Below, one piece after another: positions 8,590 through 18,100 of a stretch of 64,000 bases of DNA. Numbering within the stretch: position 1 is the first letter of the stretch; each line of letters starts with the position of its first letter. Under the pieces are notes generated by a model. It had not been told where the DNA came from, ran no database searches, and was given only the letters and a program-made list of their open reading frames with translations. Source of the DNA: Butyrivibrio fibrisolvens 16/4 (GTDB lineage: Bacteria > Bacillota > Clostridia > Lachnospirales > Lachnospiraceae). The position numbers and the translations under genes were made by a program. The DNA lies in the NCBI GenBank assembly GCA_000209815.1, contig FP929036.1, forward strand, positions 807,658 to 871,657, written 5' to 3'.

Positions 8590-9383
8590 GCCTTATCGTG
8601 AGAGCTAATTGGAATAATCATTGGGCTGTTGGATACTGGGTCAGTAATGACCACGCTATCCAGGCCATATATTTCTTTTATAGTCTCTGGAGTTATGATA
8701 TCTTCTGGTTTACCTTCTTTTAGAAGATGACCATCCTTCATAGCAAAAATATAATCAGCATATTTGCTGGATAAATTTATATCATGTAAGACCATCACTA
8801 TGGTGGTCTTTTTCTTTTTGTTTAATTCCTTTAAAAGGTCTAGTATTTCAATTTGGTACGCAATGTCCAAATAAGTGGTAGGCTCATCTAAAAACAGAAT
8901 ATCAGTCTGCTGAGCAAGAGCCAGTGCGATAAATACACGTTGGCGCTGACCACCAGACAGTTCATCCACAGATTTGTCAGCTAGTTTGCAAATGTTCATA
9001 GCCTCTAAGGCTTCCTCGATAGCTTCGTAATCTTCCTTTGATAGAGGCGCCATAAATTTCCTGTAAGGGAAACGACCTCTGGTAACTAATTCTGCAACTG
9101 ATATGCCTGCAGGAGCGATTGAATCCTGAGGAAGCAGACCAATGGCTTTTGCTATATCTTTGCTTCGGATGCAATGAAGTGGCTTGTCATTTAATGCGAT
9201 TTCCCCGGATTTAGGAGCCAGTAATCTGCAAAATGTTTTCAACATAGTGGATTTACCGCTTCCGTTTGAACCCAGAATAACACTTATTTTATTTTCAGGA
9301 ATAGCCATATTCACAGAGTTCAATATTATATTATTACCGTAGCCGGTAGTTATATTTTTAGCTTTAAGGGAATTCTGGTTCAT
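8586..9383 (-). CDS. Iron-siderophore ABC transporter ATPase (FecE/FhuC type)
   Basis: The 265-residue protein is a complete ABC ATPase: Walker A GSNGSGKST, Q-loop LLPQDS, signature LSGGQRQRV, Walker B ILFLDEPT and H-loop VLHDINL. It matches the FepC/FhuC/FecE group that powers uptake of ferric siderophores, cobalamin or haem. Its ATG overlaps the stop of the permease gene by one base (TAATG), so it is the last gene of a four-gene operon transcribed right to left. Confidence 0.92.
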   Translation of the reverse strand: MNQNSLKAKNITTGYGNNIILNSVNMAIPENKISVILGSNGSGKSTMLKTFCRLLAPKSGEIALNDKPLHCIRSKDIAKAIGLLPQDSIAPAGISVAELVTRGRFPYRKFMAPLSKEDYEAIEEALEAMNICKLADKSVDELSGGQRQRVFIALALAQQTDILFLDEPTTYLDIAYQIEILDLLKELNKKKKTTIVMVLHDINLSSKYADYIFAMKDGHLLKEGKPEDIITPETIKEIYGLDSVVITDPVSNSPMIIPISSHDKA

Positions 9384-10398
9384 TAAATTAAGCCTCCTTT
9401 ATTTTGGCGAATTAAAAGATATACAAGGTATGGGGCACCCAAAAGTCCTGTTACTATTCCAACTGGATAGCGTGTGGCAAGTAGGTTTTGTCCGATAAAG
9501 TCTCCTGCTACCACAAGGATGGCACCTATTAATGCAGAGGATACAAAGTTAGTCTGATTGTTTGAGCATATGCGGGATGCAATTGGTCCAGATAAAAATG
9601 CGATAGAAGCAATTGGTCCCGAAATTGATGTGGCAAATGCAATAAGAATTACTGAGCAAAAATAAGCAGTGTTCTTATTACACCAACATTAACTCCAAGT
9701 ATTTTTGCATATCGATCCCCAAGCTCCAGGGAGCGGATGCTCTGGTTGCAGTACATCATAATTATGAATGAAAGAACTACAACGGATATTAAAAGTGGGA
9801 GAGTATCTGTGGTGATTCCGTTGAGATTTCCTGCCATCCAACGCATAGCTGTTGGAACATCGTACTCCGCTGCCCTCATTACCATCCAATTAATTAGTGC
9901 TGTAAAGAAGGCCTGTGCACCGATACCTGTAAGAATCAGTCGATTTGTGGAAAAACCGTTTTTGCAGGAGAGCTTGTAGATTAAAAATGCTGAAAGTAAA
10001 CCGGTCACTACAGATATTGCAGAAACAAGTCCTCTGTTTAAATTTAAGAATAAAATGCAATACACAGCTGCTACAGTTGAGCCTGAGGATACTCCGATAA
10101 TATCTGGGCTTGCCAAAGGATTGCCAAGAAGTGTTTGAAAAGTATTTCCTGCAATGGCAAAGGCAACACCACAGAATATTCCAGCGATAGTTCGGGGAAT
10201 ACGAAGCTTCATAATGATGTAGTTATTTTCTCCGTTGATGATTATTTTTGCCACATCGGATAGAGAATAATTTTTCTCACCTATTGTTATATTGAGACAC
10301 ACAAGCACCATCAACAAAATAAACATTAGGGTGATGGCTATACCATAGCGCTTTTGTCTCTTTTTGATTCCTTGAAAAATAGTAGGGTTTTTTATCAT
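9383..10398 (-). CDS. FecCD family permease, second subunit (frameshifted)
   Basis: The gene is read as two pieces. The N-terminal 249 residues (10398-9649) have FecCD features, for example IIMKLRIPRTIAGIFCGVAFA and GNPLASPDIIGV. In a T run near 9656-9660 the frame is lost. With one more T it continues through the conserved FecCD C-terminus (ATSISGPIASIAFLSGPIA, ATRYPVGIVTGLLGAPYLVY) and ends at 9383. The whole protein would be about 338 residues, the normal length. It forms the membrane channel with the neighbouring permease. The start overlaps the preceding gene by 4 bases (ATGA). Confidence 0.85.
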
Positions 10399-11414
10399 AA
10401 GCTTTGAAGCTTTGCCTTTCTAATAATATAAACAAAAACAGGAGCGCCTATTAGTGCTGTCATAATTCCGGATTCCAATTCGCCAGGAGCACCAAGGATT
10501 CTTCCTAGTACATCAGAGATTAGTAAAATTCCTCCACCATAAATACCGCTTAAAATAATAAGTGGTTTGTGTGTAGAGCCGATTGATGAGCGTATCAGGT
10601 GGGGAATCATTAGTCCAATAAAGCTGATTGGCCCTGCCAGAGCAGTTGTGCAGGCGCATAAAAGCACTCCGCATAGGGCAGCAAGAATTCTTGTTCCAGC
10701 AATGTTAAGACCAAGGGATTTTGCAGTTTCTTCTGAAAGAAGCATAGTATCAAGATTACCTGATAAAAGGAAGCTCACAATAATGGCTAAGATAGTAAAT
10801 GGCAAAAGCAACATGATGTCATCCATAGATGTTCCGCCTATGCTTCCTATCTGCCAAAATCTGTAGGTGGTCATTACGCTTGAATCAGGCATAACTATAA
10901 TGCTGATAAGACTGGATAAAGCGGTACTAATAGCTGCTCCGGAAATGGCAAGTTTTATTGGAGTCGCTCCACTATAGCCCATGCTAGCAAGACGATAAAC
11001 AAAAAGGGAGGTTAGTAAGGCTCCTATAAATGCCAGGCCCATATATGATAGTTTTGATTGGATATTAAAAAATGAAATTCCAAATACTATAAACAGAGAT
11101 GCACCTGTGTTAACACCTAGTATACTTGGGTCTGCTATGGGATTTCTGGTAATTGACTGCATCAATACACCAGAGATACTAAGGGAAGCTCCAGCGATTA
11201 TGCCAAAGAAGGTTCTTGGTAGACGAGCCTGTACGACATTCACATTGTAGCTGTCAGGATTTTTCCCAAGGATTGCATTCCAAACATCAGATAAACCTAC
11301 GGATTTTGCTCCATAGGTTATAGATAAGAAAACTGATATTAACAGTAATGTAATTCCTATTATTGTTATTGCTTTGATTTTATTACTTTGCTTCAATTTT
11401 GTTTGCTGCCTCAT
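10395..11414 (-). CDS. FecCD family permease, first subunit
   Basis: The 339-residue protein has about nine hydrophobic segments and the FecCD signatures VVQARLPRTFFGIIAGASLS, RNPIADPSILGVNTGAS and GPISFIGLMIPHLIRS. It pairs with the next permease to form the channel of a ferric-siderophore type importer. The start overlaps the end of the binding-protein gene by 32 bases, unusually long for this operon type, but no better start is visible. Confidence 0.9.
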   Translation of the reverse strand: MRQQTKLKQSNKIKAITIIGITLLLISVFLSITYGAKSVGLSDVWNAILGKNPDSYNVNVVQARLPRTFFGIIAGASLSISGVLMQSITRNPIADPSILGVNTGASLFIVFGISFFNIQSKLSYMGLAFIGALLTSLFVYRLASMGYSGATPIKLAISGAAISTALSSLISIIVMPDSSVMTTYRFWQIGSIGGTSMDDIMLLLPFTILAIIVSFLLSGNLDTMLLSEETAKSLGLNIAGTRILAALCGVLLCACTTALAGPISFIGLMIPHLIRSSIGSTHKPLIILSGIYGGGILLISDVLGRILGAPGELESGIMTALIGAPVFVYIIRKAKLQSL

Positions 11415-12429
11415 TTAATACGTTTAAATAGTCCTCAAGTGCGTATGGGATAGAAAGGATTGATGGAGTAGTAGCTGCAGCAAGTGCTGTTGTCTGATCG
11501 ATTAAAACAACCGCACCATTTTTAACAGCTGGAATCTGGCTCATCAATGGGTCTGCCTGAAGTGCCTCTAATAACCCTTCATCGCCATATACAACCATAA
11601 TATCTACGTCATTTAATAAATCTGTATTTTCTCTTGAAATAGTAACTGAGAAATCCTCTGAAGTCTCAGCAAGTGAAAGGATGCTATCCGGAGTTGCAAG
11701 GCCTAAATCATTGAGATAAGAGGCTCTTGGATCATTTGGAAGATAAGCATAAAATGTGCTCATATCATCCTGAGAAATCCAGAAGTATCCGGCAGTCTTG
11801 CCTTCAAGAGCAGGATATTCAGCTAACTTATCAGCGATTAATGTATCAGTCTTTTCTACAAGCTGTTCTCCTTCTTCCTTCATACCCATTGCTGTGGCGT
11901 TTGTAATTGTCTGCTGGCGCCAATTTGTTTTCCAGGCAACTTCAAGGAATGGTACCACAGGGGCAATTTCTGAAAGAAGATTATATTCCTCTTCGGTAAA
12001 ACCAGAATAAGATGCGATAATTATATCCGGCTCACTTGCTGCTATGGCTTCATAATCCCAGCCTGTTTCGTCATTAAAAACATTTGGCTTAGATTCGCCC
12101 AATGCTTTGAAGGCATCATCTGACCAAGGATGAAGTCTGTTTTCAGTCATAAGACCGTAATTTGCAGCAGATACACCTACTGGAACTACACCAAGAGCAA
12201 GTGTTGTATCCTGATTAGCCCAACCAAGATTAACGATTCTTTCTGGTTTGCTTTCTATTACAGTTTCGCCAAAGGCGTGTTTTATAGTTATTGGAAACTG
12301 AGAGTCAGTTTCTGTTTCTATTGTAGATGTAGTTGCTGATTCTTTTGAATCCTGTGCTGTAGAACCGCATCCTACAAACAATGTTAAAATTGTTGTTGCT
12401 AAAAGCAATGTAAGTAGTCTCTTTTTCAT
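11383..12429 (-). CDS. Iron-siderophore ABC transporter substrate-binding lipoprotein
   Basis: The start is the ATG at 12429, preceded by a GGAGG site; this gives a lipoprotein signal peptide with lipobox FVGC and a 348-residue protein. The body is a class III binding protein of the FepB/FecB type: ESKPERIVNLGWANQDTTLALG, the linking helix region and a C-terminal PSILSIPYALEDY stretch typical of siderophore-binding members. It would capture the ferric complex outside the cell and deliver it to the FecCD pair. It is the first gene of the operon. A short inverted repeat (GTTAG / CTAAC, 12457-12472) lies 28 bases upstream and could be an operator. Confidence 0.9.
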   Translation of the reverse strand: MKKRLLTLLLATTILTLFVGCGSTAQDSKESATTSTIETETDSQFPITIKHAFGETVIESKPERIVNLGWANQDTTLALGVVPVGVSAANYGLMTENRLHPWSDDAFKALGESKPNVFNDETGWDYEAIAASEPDIIIASYSGFTEEEYNLLSEIAPVVPFLEVAWKTNWRQQTITNATAMGMKEEGEQLVEKTDTLIADKLAEYPALEGKTAGYFWISQDDMSTFYAYLPNDPRASYLNDLGLATPDSILSLAETSEDFSVTISRENTDLLNDVDIMVVYGDEGLLEALQADPLMSQIPAVKNGAVVLIDQTTALAAATTPSILSIPYALEDYLNVLNEAANKIEAK

Positions 12430-12625
12430 TAAATAATCCTCCATATAAAACTTTGAGTTAGAGATTGCTAACAGTGGGTAGTAATATATCATGGTGAGTT
12501 AGGAATGTCAAACATAAATGAGAAATGTAAAACTACTGTTTCTAAATCAGTACAATAATATAGAAATATAAAATATCTTGACGACATATTTAAGTTATTG
12601 TAGAATCATTTCAATTAAATAACAT

Positions 12626-12731
12626 CTTCAGGGCAGGGTGTAATTCCCTACCGGTGGTATAGCCCACGAGCCTTATGGCATGATTCGGTGAGATTCCGAA
12701 GCCGACAGTATAGTCTGGATGAAAGAAGATT
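12626..12731 (+). promoter_or_regulatory. FMN riboswitch (RFN element)
   Basis: The sequence contains the conserved RFN core in order: the GGGCAGGGTG region, ATTCCCTACCGGTGGT, AGCCCACGAGCC, the variable arm, GATTCGGTGAGATTCCGAA, GCCGACAGT and the closing GGATGAAAGAAG. This aptamer binds flavin mononucleotide and represses riboflavin genes. It lies about 140 bases before ribD and is followed by two intrinsic terminators. Confidence 0.97.
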
Positions 12732-12774
12732 AAAGGTGTGTTAACACATTAGGTTTATTTGTAGAATTATTTAG

Positions 12775-12812
12775 GCTCTGAGATTTTGTATCTCAGAGCT
12801 TGTTTTAGTTTT
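12775..12812 (+). terminator. Riboswitch terminator 1
   Basis: A perfect 9-bp stem (GCTCTGAGA / TCTCAGAGC) with a 7-base loop is followed by TTGTTTTAGTTTT. It is placed to be the FMN-controlled expression-platform terminator. Confidence 0.85.
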
Positions 12813-12830
12813 AGGGATGAACTGTATTTT

Positions 12831-12860
12831 GCCTTGGAGTGTATTCCAAGGCATTTTTTA
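12831..12860 (+). terminator. Second leader terminator before ribD
   Basis: A perfect 8-bp stem (GCCTTGGA / TCCAAGGC) with a 6-base loop is followed by ATTTTTTATT. It lies between the first terminator and the ribD ribosome site, so the leader has two tandem terminators. Confidence 0.8.
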
Positions 12861-12873
12861 TTATGGAGGCATT

Positions 12874-13973
12874 ATGGAGGATAAAACTTATATGCTAAGA
12901 GCCTTAGAGCTTGCAAAGCTTGGGGCAGGATTCGTAAATCCGAATCCTATGGTGGGAGCCGTAATAGTTAAAGATGGTGTTATCATCGGTGAAGGCTATC
13001 ACGAAAAGTACGGTCAGCTCCACGCTGAAAGAAATGCGCTAAAGGATTGTAGAGAAAGGGGCAATGATCCTGCTGGGGCGACAATGTATGTAACATTAGA
13101 GCCTTGCTGCCACTATGGCAAGACTCCACCTTGTACAGAGGCTATAGTTGAAAGCAGAATCAACAGGGTGGTTATAGGCACCCTCGATGTAAATCCTGTT
13201 GTGGCTGGAAAGGGAGCTGACATATTGAGAGAGCATGGGATAAGAGTAGAGGTAGGCCTGCTTGAAAAAGAGTGTAAGAAGCTAAACCGTGTTTTCAATA
13301 AATATATGCTTTCGAAACGTCCGTATGTTGTTATGAAATATGCAATGACAGCAGATGGAAAAATAGCAACTGTAACTGGAGAATCCAAGTGGATAACATC
13401 AGATGAGGCAAGGGAAAATGTTCACAGACTAAGGAAAAATCTGTCGGGGATAATGGTAGGTGTTACTACCGTAATTACGGATAATCCTAGTCTGGATTGC
13501 AGATTAGATGAGCCTGCTGTAAATCCTGTGAGAATCATTTGTGATTCCCATTTGCGAACTCCTCTTGATTCTAAAGTGGTTGAGACAGCAGGGGGTATTA
13601 AAACAATTATAGCTACATCTTCGGATGATGAAAAAAAGGGCCGCTGAGTATGAAAAAAAATGGTTGTGTAGTAGTTCGTGTTTCCCAGGATAAGAACGGG
13701 ATTGATTTGAACGAATTGATGGGGAAATTGGGAAGTCTAGGAATAGACAGCGTTCTATTAGAAGGTGGAGGAACATTAAATTACAGTGCATTAGAAAGCA
13801 AAATAGTGGATGAAATACACATTCACATAGCTCCAAAGATTTTTGGAGGCAGCAGCAAATCACCGGTGGAAGGTCTTGGAATATCAGATATTAACAAGGC
13901 TATCAAATTAAATCCTATCAGTACAAGTTGGGCAGGAAATGATTTGATTATAGAAAATGAGGTGATTTATTAA
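12874..13973 (+). CDS. ribD: RibD, bifunctional deaminase/reductase (frameshifted)
   Basis: The N-terminal deaminase domain has the zinc motifs HAERNAL and EPCCHYGKTPPC. The reductase domain follows (KYAMTADGKIAT; LLEGGGTLNYSAL). The enzyme deaminates the pyrimidine made by GTP cyclohydrolase II and then reduces its ribose side chain. The frame breaks in the A run at 13631-13637 and resumes at once, so the two pieces are one protein of about 365 residues, the normal length. The start is the ATG at 12874 with GGAGG four bases upstream. The stop overlaps the ribE ATG (TAATG). Confidence 0.92.
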
Positions 13974-14605
13974 TGTTTACAGGGATTATAGAAGAGCTTG
14001 GCAAGGTGCAAAGAATCACCAGAGGAAGTAAAGAACAAAGGCTTGTGATCAACTGCAAAAAGATTCTGGAGGATATGCATATAGGGGATAGCATTGCTGT
14101 AAATGGTGTATGCCTGACGGTAGTTGAATTTAATATCAACAGCTTTTCTGCGGACGTTATGAATGAAACTTTCTCCCGTTCTGGCCTAGGAGAGCTTACA
14201 CTAGGAAGTGTAGTGAATCTGGAAAGGGCTATGGCTGCTAATGGTAGGTTTGGAGGCCATATAGTAAGTGGCCATATAGATGGTACAGGGAAAATCAAAA
14301 GCGTGAGACAGGATGGAAATGCAGTCTGGTTTGAAATAAGTGTCGACTCAAAAATCCTAAGGGGCATTGTGGAAAAAGGCTCTATTGCCATTGATGGAAT
14401 CAGTCTTACTGTTGCAGCAGTAGGACGTGACAGCTTTAAGGTCAGCATCATACCTCATACATTAAAGGTGACTGTCCTTGGCAGTAAACGTGTAGGTGAT
14501 AGGGTGAATCTGGAAAATGATGTAATCGGTAAATATATAAGTAAGTTTTTAGGAAGGGAAGAAAAATGCGAAGAGAGTCGATTGAAAGAGCTATTGATGA
14601 TTTGA
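13973..14605 (+). CDS. ribE: Riboflavin synthase alpha chain
   Basis: The 210-residue protein has the twofold repeat of riboflavin synthase: [10 protein letters not shown] at the N-terminus with [10 protein letters not shown], and the second barrel with [12 protein letters not shown] and [11 protein letters not shown]. It converts two 6,7-dimethyl-8-ribityllumazine molecules to riboflavin and a pyrimidine. The reading frame overlaps the ribBA start by 40 bases, giving a tail of about 13 residues not needed by the fold; a small sequence error near the end is possible. Confidence 0.93.
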   Translation: MFTGIIEELGKVQRITRGSKEQRLVINCKKILEDMHIGDSIAVNGVCLTVVEFNINSFSADVMNETFSRSGLGELTLGSVVNLERAMAANGRFGGHIVSGHIDGTGKIKSVRQDGNAVWFEISVDSKILRGIVEKGSIAIDGISLTVAAVGRDSFKVSIIPHTLKVTVLGSKRVGDRVNLENDVIGKYISKFLGREEKCEESRLKELLMI

Positions 14606-15762
14606 AAAACGGCAAAGTCATTCTGGTGATGGATGACGAAGGTCGTGAAAATGAAGGTGACTTCATATGTGCAGCAGAGTATGCAACTACAGAAAATGTA
14701 AATCTGATGGCATCGGTAGGCAAAGGACTAATTTGTATGCCTATGAGCGAGGAACTGTCATACAAACTGGCCCTGCCACCTATGGTAAGGCATAACACTG
14801 ATAATCACGAAACTGCATTTACCATATCAATTGATTATGTAGGTACTACTACAGGAATCTCAGCCGCAGAGCGAGGCCTTACAGCCAGAAGCTGTGTCAG
14901 TGATAATGTAACTCCAATGGACTTTAGAAGACCAGGTCATATGTTTCCACTGGTGGCAAAGGCAGGGGGCGTCATTGAACGCCCAGGGCATACAGAGGCC
15001 ACCGTAGATTTAATGAAGCTGGCGGGCTTAAAGGAATGTGGACTGTGCTGTGAGATTATGGCAGAGGATGGCACTATGATGAGAGGCGAAGCCTTGAGGA
15101 AACTTGCGAAGGATTTGGGGATAACCTTTATCACAATTCCTGAGCTTGTGGAATACCGTAAGGTATATGACAAGCTGGTGGAGTGCGTATCTATTGCCAA
15201 AATGCCAACCCGATATGGAGAGTTTATGGCTCACTGCTATATAAATAAGCTCAATGGGGAGCACCATATAGCACTTGTCAAAGGTGATATTAGTAGTGGC
15301 GAAAATGTACTTTGCCGCGCTCATTCGGAATGTCTTACAGGAGATGTGTTTGGCTCTATGAGATGTGATTGTGGGCAGCAGTTTGATGCAGCCATGAAAA
15401 AAATATCTGCAGAAGGTCGCGGAGTTCTTTTGTATATGAGACAAGAGGGCAGAGGTATTGGCCTTGTAAACAAGTTAAAGGCATACAAGCTTCAGGATGA
15501 AGGAATGGACACTCTTGATGCAAATATAGCACTTGGTTTCCCAGGGGATATGAGAGAATACTACACCGGAGCCCAGATTCTTAGGGACCTTGGAATTCAT
15601 TCTCTACAGCTTCTTACAAACAATCCAGACAAGGTATATCAGCTGAGTGATTATGGAATGGAGATTGCAAAGAGAGTTCCTATAGAAATAGAAGCAAATA
15701 AATATGATGTGTTCTATTTAAAAACAAAGAAAGCACGCATGGGGCATATATTGGAAGTCTAA
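14566..15762 (+). CDS. ribBA: RibBA, DHBP synthase / GTP cyclohydrolase II
   Basis: The 398-residue protein fuses two enzymes. Residues 1-200 are 3,4-dihydroxy-2-butanone-4-phosphate synthase ([28 protein letters not shown]). Residues 205-398 are GTP cyclohydrolase II with the zinc site [15 protein letters not shown] and RQEGRGIGL. Together they make both precursors of riboflavin, from ribulose 5-phosphate and from GTP. The ATG at 14566 follows an AGGAAGGGA ribosome site and overlaps ribE by 40 bases. Confidence 0.95.
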   Translation: MRRESIERAIDDLKNGKVILVMDDEGRENEGDFICAAEYATTENVNLMASVGKGLICMPMSEELSYKLALPPMVRHNTDNHETAFTISIDYVGTTTGISAAERGLTARSCVSDNVTPMDFRRPGHMFPLVAKAGGVIERPGHTEATVDLMKLAGLKECGLCCEIMAEDGTMMRGEALRKLAKDLGITFITIPELVEYRKVYDKLVECVSIAKMPTRYGEFMAHCYINKLNGEHHIALVKGDISSGENVLCRAHSECLTGDVFGSMRCDCGQQFDAAMKKISAEGRGVLLYMRQEGRGIGLVNKLKAYKLQDEGMDTLDANIALGFPGDMREYYTGAQILRDLGIHSLQLLTNNPDKVYQLSDYGMEIAKRVPIEIEANKYDVFYLKTKKARMGHILEV

Positions 15763-15776
15763 AAGGAGGATAAAAA

Positions 15777-16241
15777 ATGAAAGTTTATGAAGGAAAATTA
15801 GTATCAGAAGGTGTAAAAGTAGGCATTGCAGTAGCCCGCTTTAATGAATTCATCACATCAAAATTATTAGGCGGAGCCATAGATGGTCTCAAACGCGAAA
15901 ATGTAAAAGAGGAAGACATTGAGGTTGCCTGGGTTCCAGGAGCATTTGAAATCCCACTTATTGCAAAGAAGATGGCAGACAGTAAAAAATATGACGCTGT
16001 GATTTGCCTTGGTGCAGTTATCCGTGGCGCAACCTCTCATTATGATTATGTGTGTGCCGAAGTATCAAAGGGCGTAGCTCAGGTGAGTCTTGGCGCAGAA
16101 ATACCAGTAATGTTTGGAGTGCTTACAACAGATACCATCGAGCAGGCTGTGGAGCGTGCGGGTACCAAAGCTGGTAACAAGGGATTTGAGTGTGCCCAGG
16201 GAGCCATCGAAATGGTAAACCTTATTCGTGAAATGAAATAA
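15777..16241 (+). CDS. ribH: Lumazine synthase
   Basis: The 154-residue protein has the lumazine synthase motifs [32 protein letters not shown] and [11 protein letters not shown]. It joins the two products of RibBA and RibD into 6,7-dimethyl-8-ribityllumazine; the enzyme usually forms 60-subunit shells. A strong AAGGAGG site lies before the ATG, 14 bases after ribBA. It is the last gene of the riboswitch-controlled operon. Confidence 0.96.
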   Translation: MKVYEGKLVSEGVKVGIAVARFNEFITSKLLGGAIDGLKRENVKEEDIEVAWVPGAFEIPLIAKKMADSKKYDAVICLGAVIRGATSHYDYVCAEVSKGVAQVSLGAEIPVMFGVLTTDTIEQAVERAGTKAGNKGFECAQGAIEMVNLIREMK

Positions 16242-16329
16242 GATATGGGTAGCCTGATAGCAATTCCTTGACATTTTCCACAAAAGAAAGTCAAAAAAAT
16301 TCCATCACGTAGTAAATTTTTGAGAGTCT

Positions 16330-16380
16330 CTAAAACTTTTTGTTTGCTATTATCTTAGCATAACAAAGAAAACGTTTTAG
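16330..16380 (+). promoter_or_regulatory. Imperfect 50-base dyad upstream of the sugar isomerase
   Basis: The outer arms CTAAAAC (16330-16336) and GTTTTAG (16374-16380) and inner arms TGCTA (16345-16349) and TAGCA (16356-16360) share one centre, with A/T-rich partly complementary sequence between. The right half includes AAAACGTTTT, which resembles a LacI-family or CcpA (cre) half-site. It is 51 bases before the isomerase ATG and is a likely operator or 5' RNA hairpin. Confidence 0.5.
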
Positions 16381-16431
16381 GGGCTTTTCCTTTTTGAATA
16401 GGAATGCCAAGTATCAAGGAGGGTAATAACA

Positions 16432-17916
16432 ATGACAAACATGCCAAATGTAAAAATTGGTGTAGTAGCAGTTTCTCGTGACTGCTTTCCAGAAAGCTTA
16501 TCAGTAGACAGAAGAAAGGCACTTATCGCTGCATATACAAAGAAGTACGGCGCAGAGCACATTTATGAGTGTCCAGTATGTATCGTTGAGAGTGAGATTC
16601 ACATGGTACAGGCTCTTGAGGATATCAAGAAGGCTGGATGTAACGCACTTTGCGTATACCTTGGAAACTTCGGTCCAGAAATTTCTGAGACACTTCTTGC
16701 AAAGCACTTTGACGGACCTAAGATGTTCTGTGCAGCAGCTGAGGAGTCAGGCAATAGCCTTCTCGATGGTAGAGGAGATGCTTACTGCGGTATGCTTAAC
16801 GCTTCTTACAACCTTCAGCTTCGCAATGTAAAGGCTTATATCCCAGAGTATCCAGTAGGTGATGCTGAGGATTGCGCAGATATGATTCACGAGTTCGAGC
16901 CTATCGCTCGTGCAGTAATCGCACTTTCAGACCTTAAGATTATCAGCTTTGGTCCAAGACCAATGAACTTCCTTGCTTGTAATGCACCAATCAAGCAGCT
17001 TTATAACCTTGGTGTTGAAATCGAGGAGAACTCAGAGCTTGATCTTTTCGAAGCATTCAACAAGCACGCTGGTGATAGCCGTATCCCAGAAGTTGTTGCA
17101 GATATGGAGAAGGAGCTTGGCGCTGGTAACAAGAAGCCAGAGGTTCTTGAGAAGCTTGCTCAGTACGAGCTTACACTTAAGGATTGGGTTCGTGATCACA
17201 AGGGATATCGTAAATACGTAGCAATCGCTGGCAAGTGCTGGCCTGCATTCCAGACACAGTTTGGTTTCGTTCCTTGCTATGTAAACTCTCGCCTTACAGG
17301 TGAAGGAATTCCTGTATCTTGCGAGGTAGATATCTACGGATGTCTTTCAGAGTTCATCGGTACAGTTGTATCAGAGGATGTTGTAACACTTCTTGATATC
17401 AACAACTCAGTACCAAAGGATATGTACAACGAGGAAATCAAGGGTAAGACAGATTACACACTTGAGGATACATTCATGGGATTCCACTGCGGAAATACAT
17501 GCTCTAGAAAGCTTGCATTCTGCGAGATGAGAAACCAGAAGATCATGGCTAGAGCACTTCCTGTAGAGGTTACAAACGGAACACTTGAAGGTGATATCGC
17601 TCCAGGTGAAATCACATTCTACAGACTTCAGTCTACAGCTGACAACAAGCTTCGTGCTTACATTGCACAGGGTGAAGTTCTTGATGTTCGTACAAAGTCA
17701 TTCGGTTCAATCGGTGTATTTGCTATTCCAGAAATGGGACGCTTCTATCGTCACTGGTTAATCGAGAAGGGATTCCCACATCACGGAGCTGTTGCATTCG
17801 GTCACTACGGAAAGGCACTCTTCGAGGTATTCAAGTACATCGGAGTTGATGTTGACGAAATCGGATACAACCAGCCTGCAGGCGTAAGATATCCTACAGA
17901 GAATCCATGGAAATAA
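16432..17916 (+). CDS. L-fucose/L-arabinose isomerase family protein
   Basis: The 494-residue protein belongs to the FucI/AraA isomerase superfamily, seen in its N-terminal Rossmann-like domain (MVQALEDIKKAGCNALCVYLG), the central region (LKIISFGPRPMNFL) and the C-terminal metal-binding half (EVDIYGCLSEFIGT; FMGFHCGNTC; HHGAVAFGHYG). Such enzymes convert aldoses to ketoses using Mn2+. It is not xylose isomerase (XylA), although the next gene is a xylulokinase. The exact sugar cannot be told from sequence. A strong AAGGAGG site precedes the ATG, and codon use is strongly biased, which suggests high expression. Confidence 0.85.
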   Translation: MTNMPNVKIGVVAVSRDCFPESLSVDRRKALIAAYTKKYGAEHIYECPVCIVESEIHMVQALEDIKKAGCNALCVYLGNFGPEISETLLAKHFDGPKMFCAAAEESGNSLLDGRGDAYCGMLNASYNLQLRNVKAYIPEYPVGDAEDCADMIHEFEPIARAVIALSDLKIISFGPRPMNFLACNAPIKQLYNLGVEIEENSELDLFEAFNKHAGDSRIPEVVADMEKELGAGNKKPEVLEKLAQYELTLKDWVRDHKGYRKYVAIAGKCWPAFQTQFGFVPCYVNSRLTGEGIPVSCEVDIYGCLSEFIGTVVSEDVVTLLDINNSVPKDMYNEEIKGKTDYTLEDTFMGFHCGNTCSRKLAFCEMRNQKIMARALPVEVTNGTLEGDIAPGEITFYRLQSTADNKLRAYIAQGEVLDVRTKSFGSIGVFAIPEMGRFYRHWLIEKGFPHHGAVAFGHYGKALFEVFKYIGVDVDEIGYNQPAGVRYPTENPWK

Positions 17917-17929
17917 TTTAAACTGAGAT

Positions 17930-18069
17930 GTGACTGACTTGAAGGTTAGCATGCTCCCGCAGGCCACCTTCCATACTCGGTCAAGGGAACCCTCCCGCCC
18001 GGTGTAGGTCCCTCCCTTGACCGGTATGGAGCCTTCCTGCTCGCGCTGCTTAGTCTATGAGTCAGTCAC
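17930..18069 (+). ncRNA. Nested palindromic RNA element between isomerase and xylulokinase genes
   Basis: A 10-bp perfect outer stem joins GTGACTGACT (17930-17939) to AGTCAGTCAC (18060-18069), and five T residues follow. Inside, 17971-17988 pairs with 18013-18029 through 17 base pairs with one bulged T. A shorter stem (AAGGT / ACCTT, 17942-17946 with 17966-17970) lies on the left, giving a multi-branched fold. The element is visibly richer in G and C than its surroundings and has no open reading frame. It could be an attenuator, an mRNA stability element or a small mobile palindrome. I do not recognise it as a known RNA family. Confidence 0.6.
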
Positions 18070-18100
18070 TTTTTATTTATATGAATAGGAGATTATAGTT

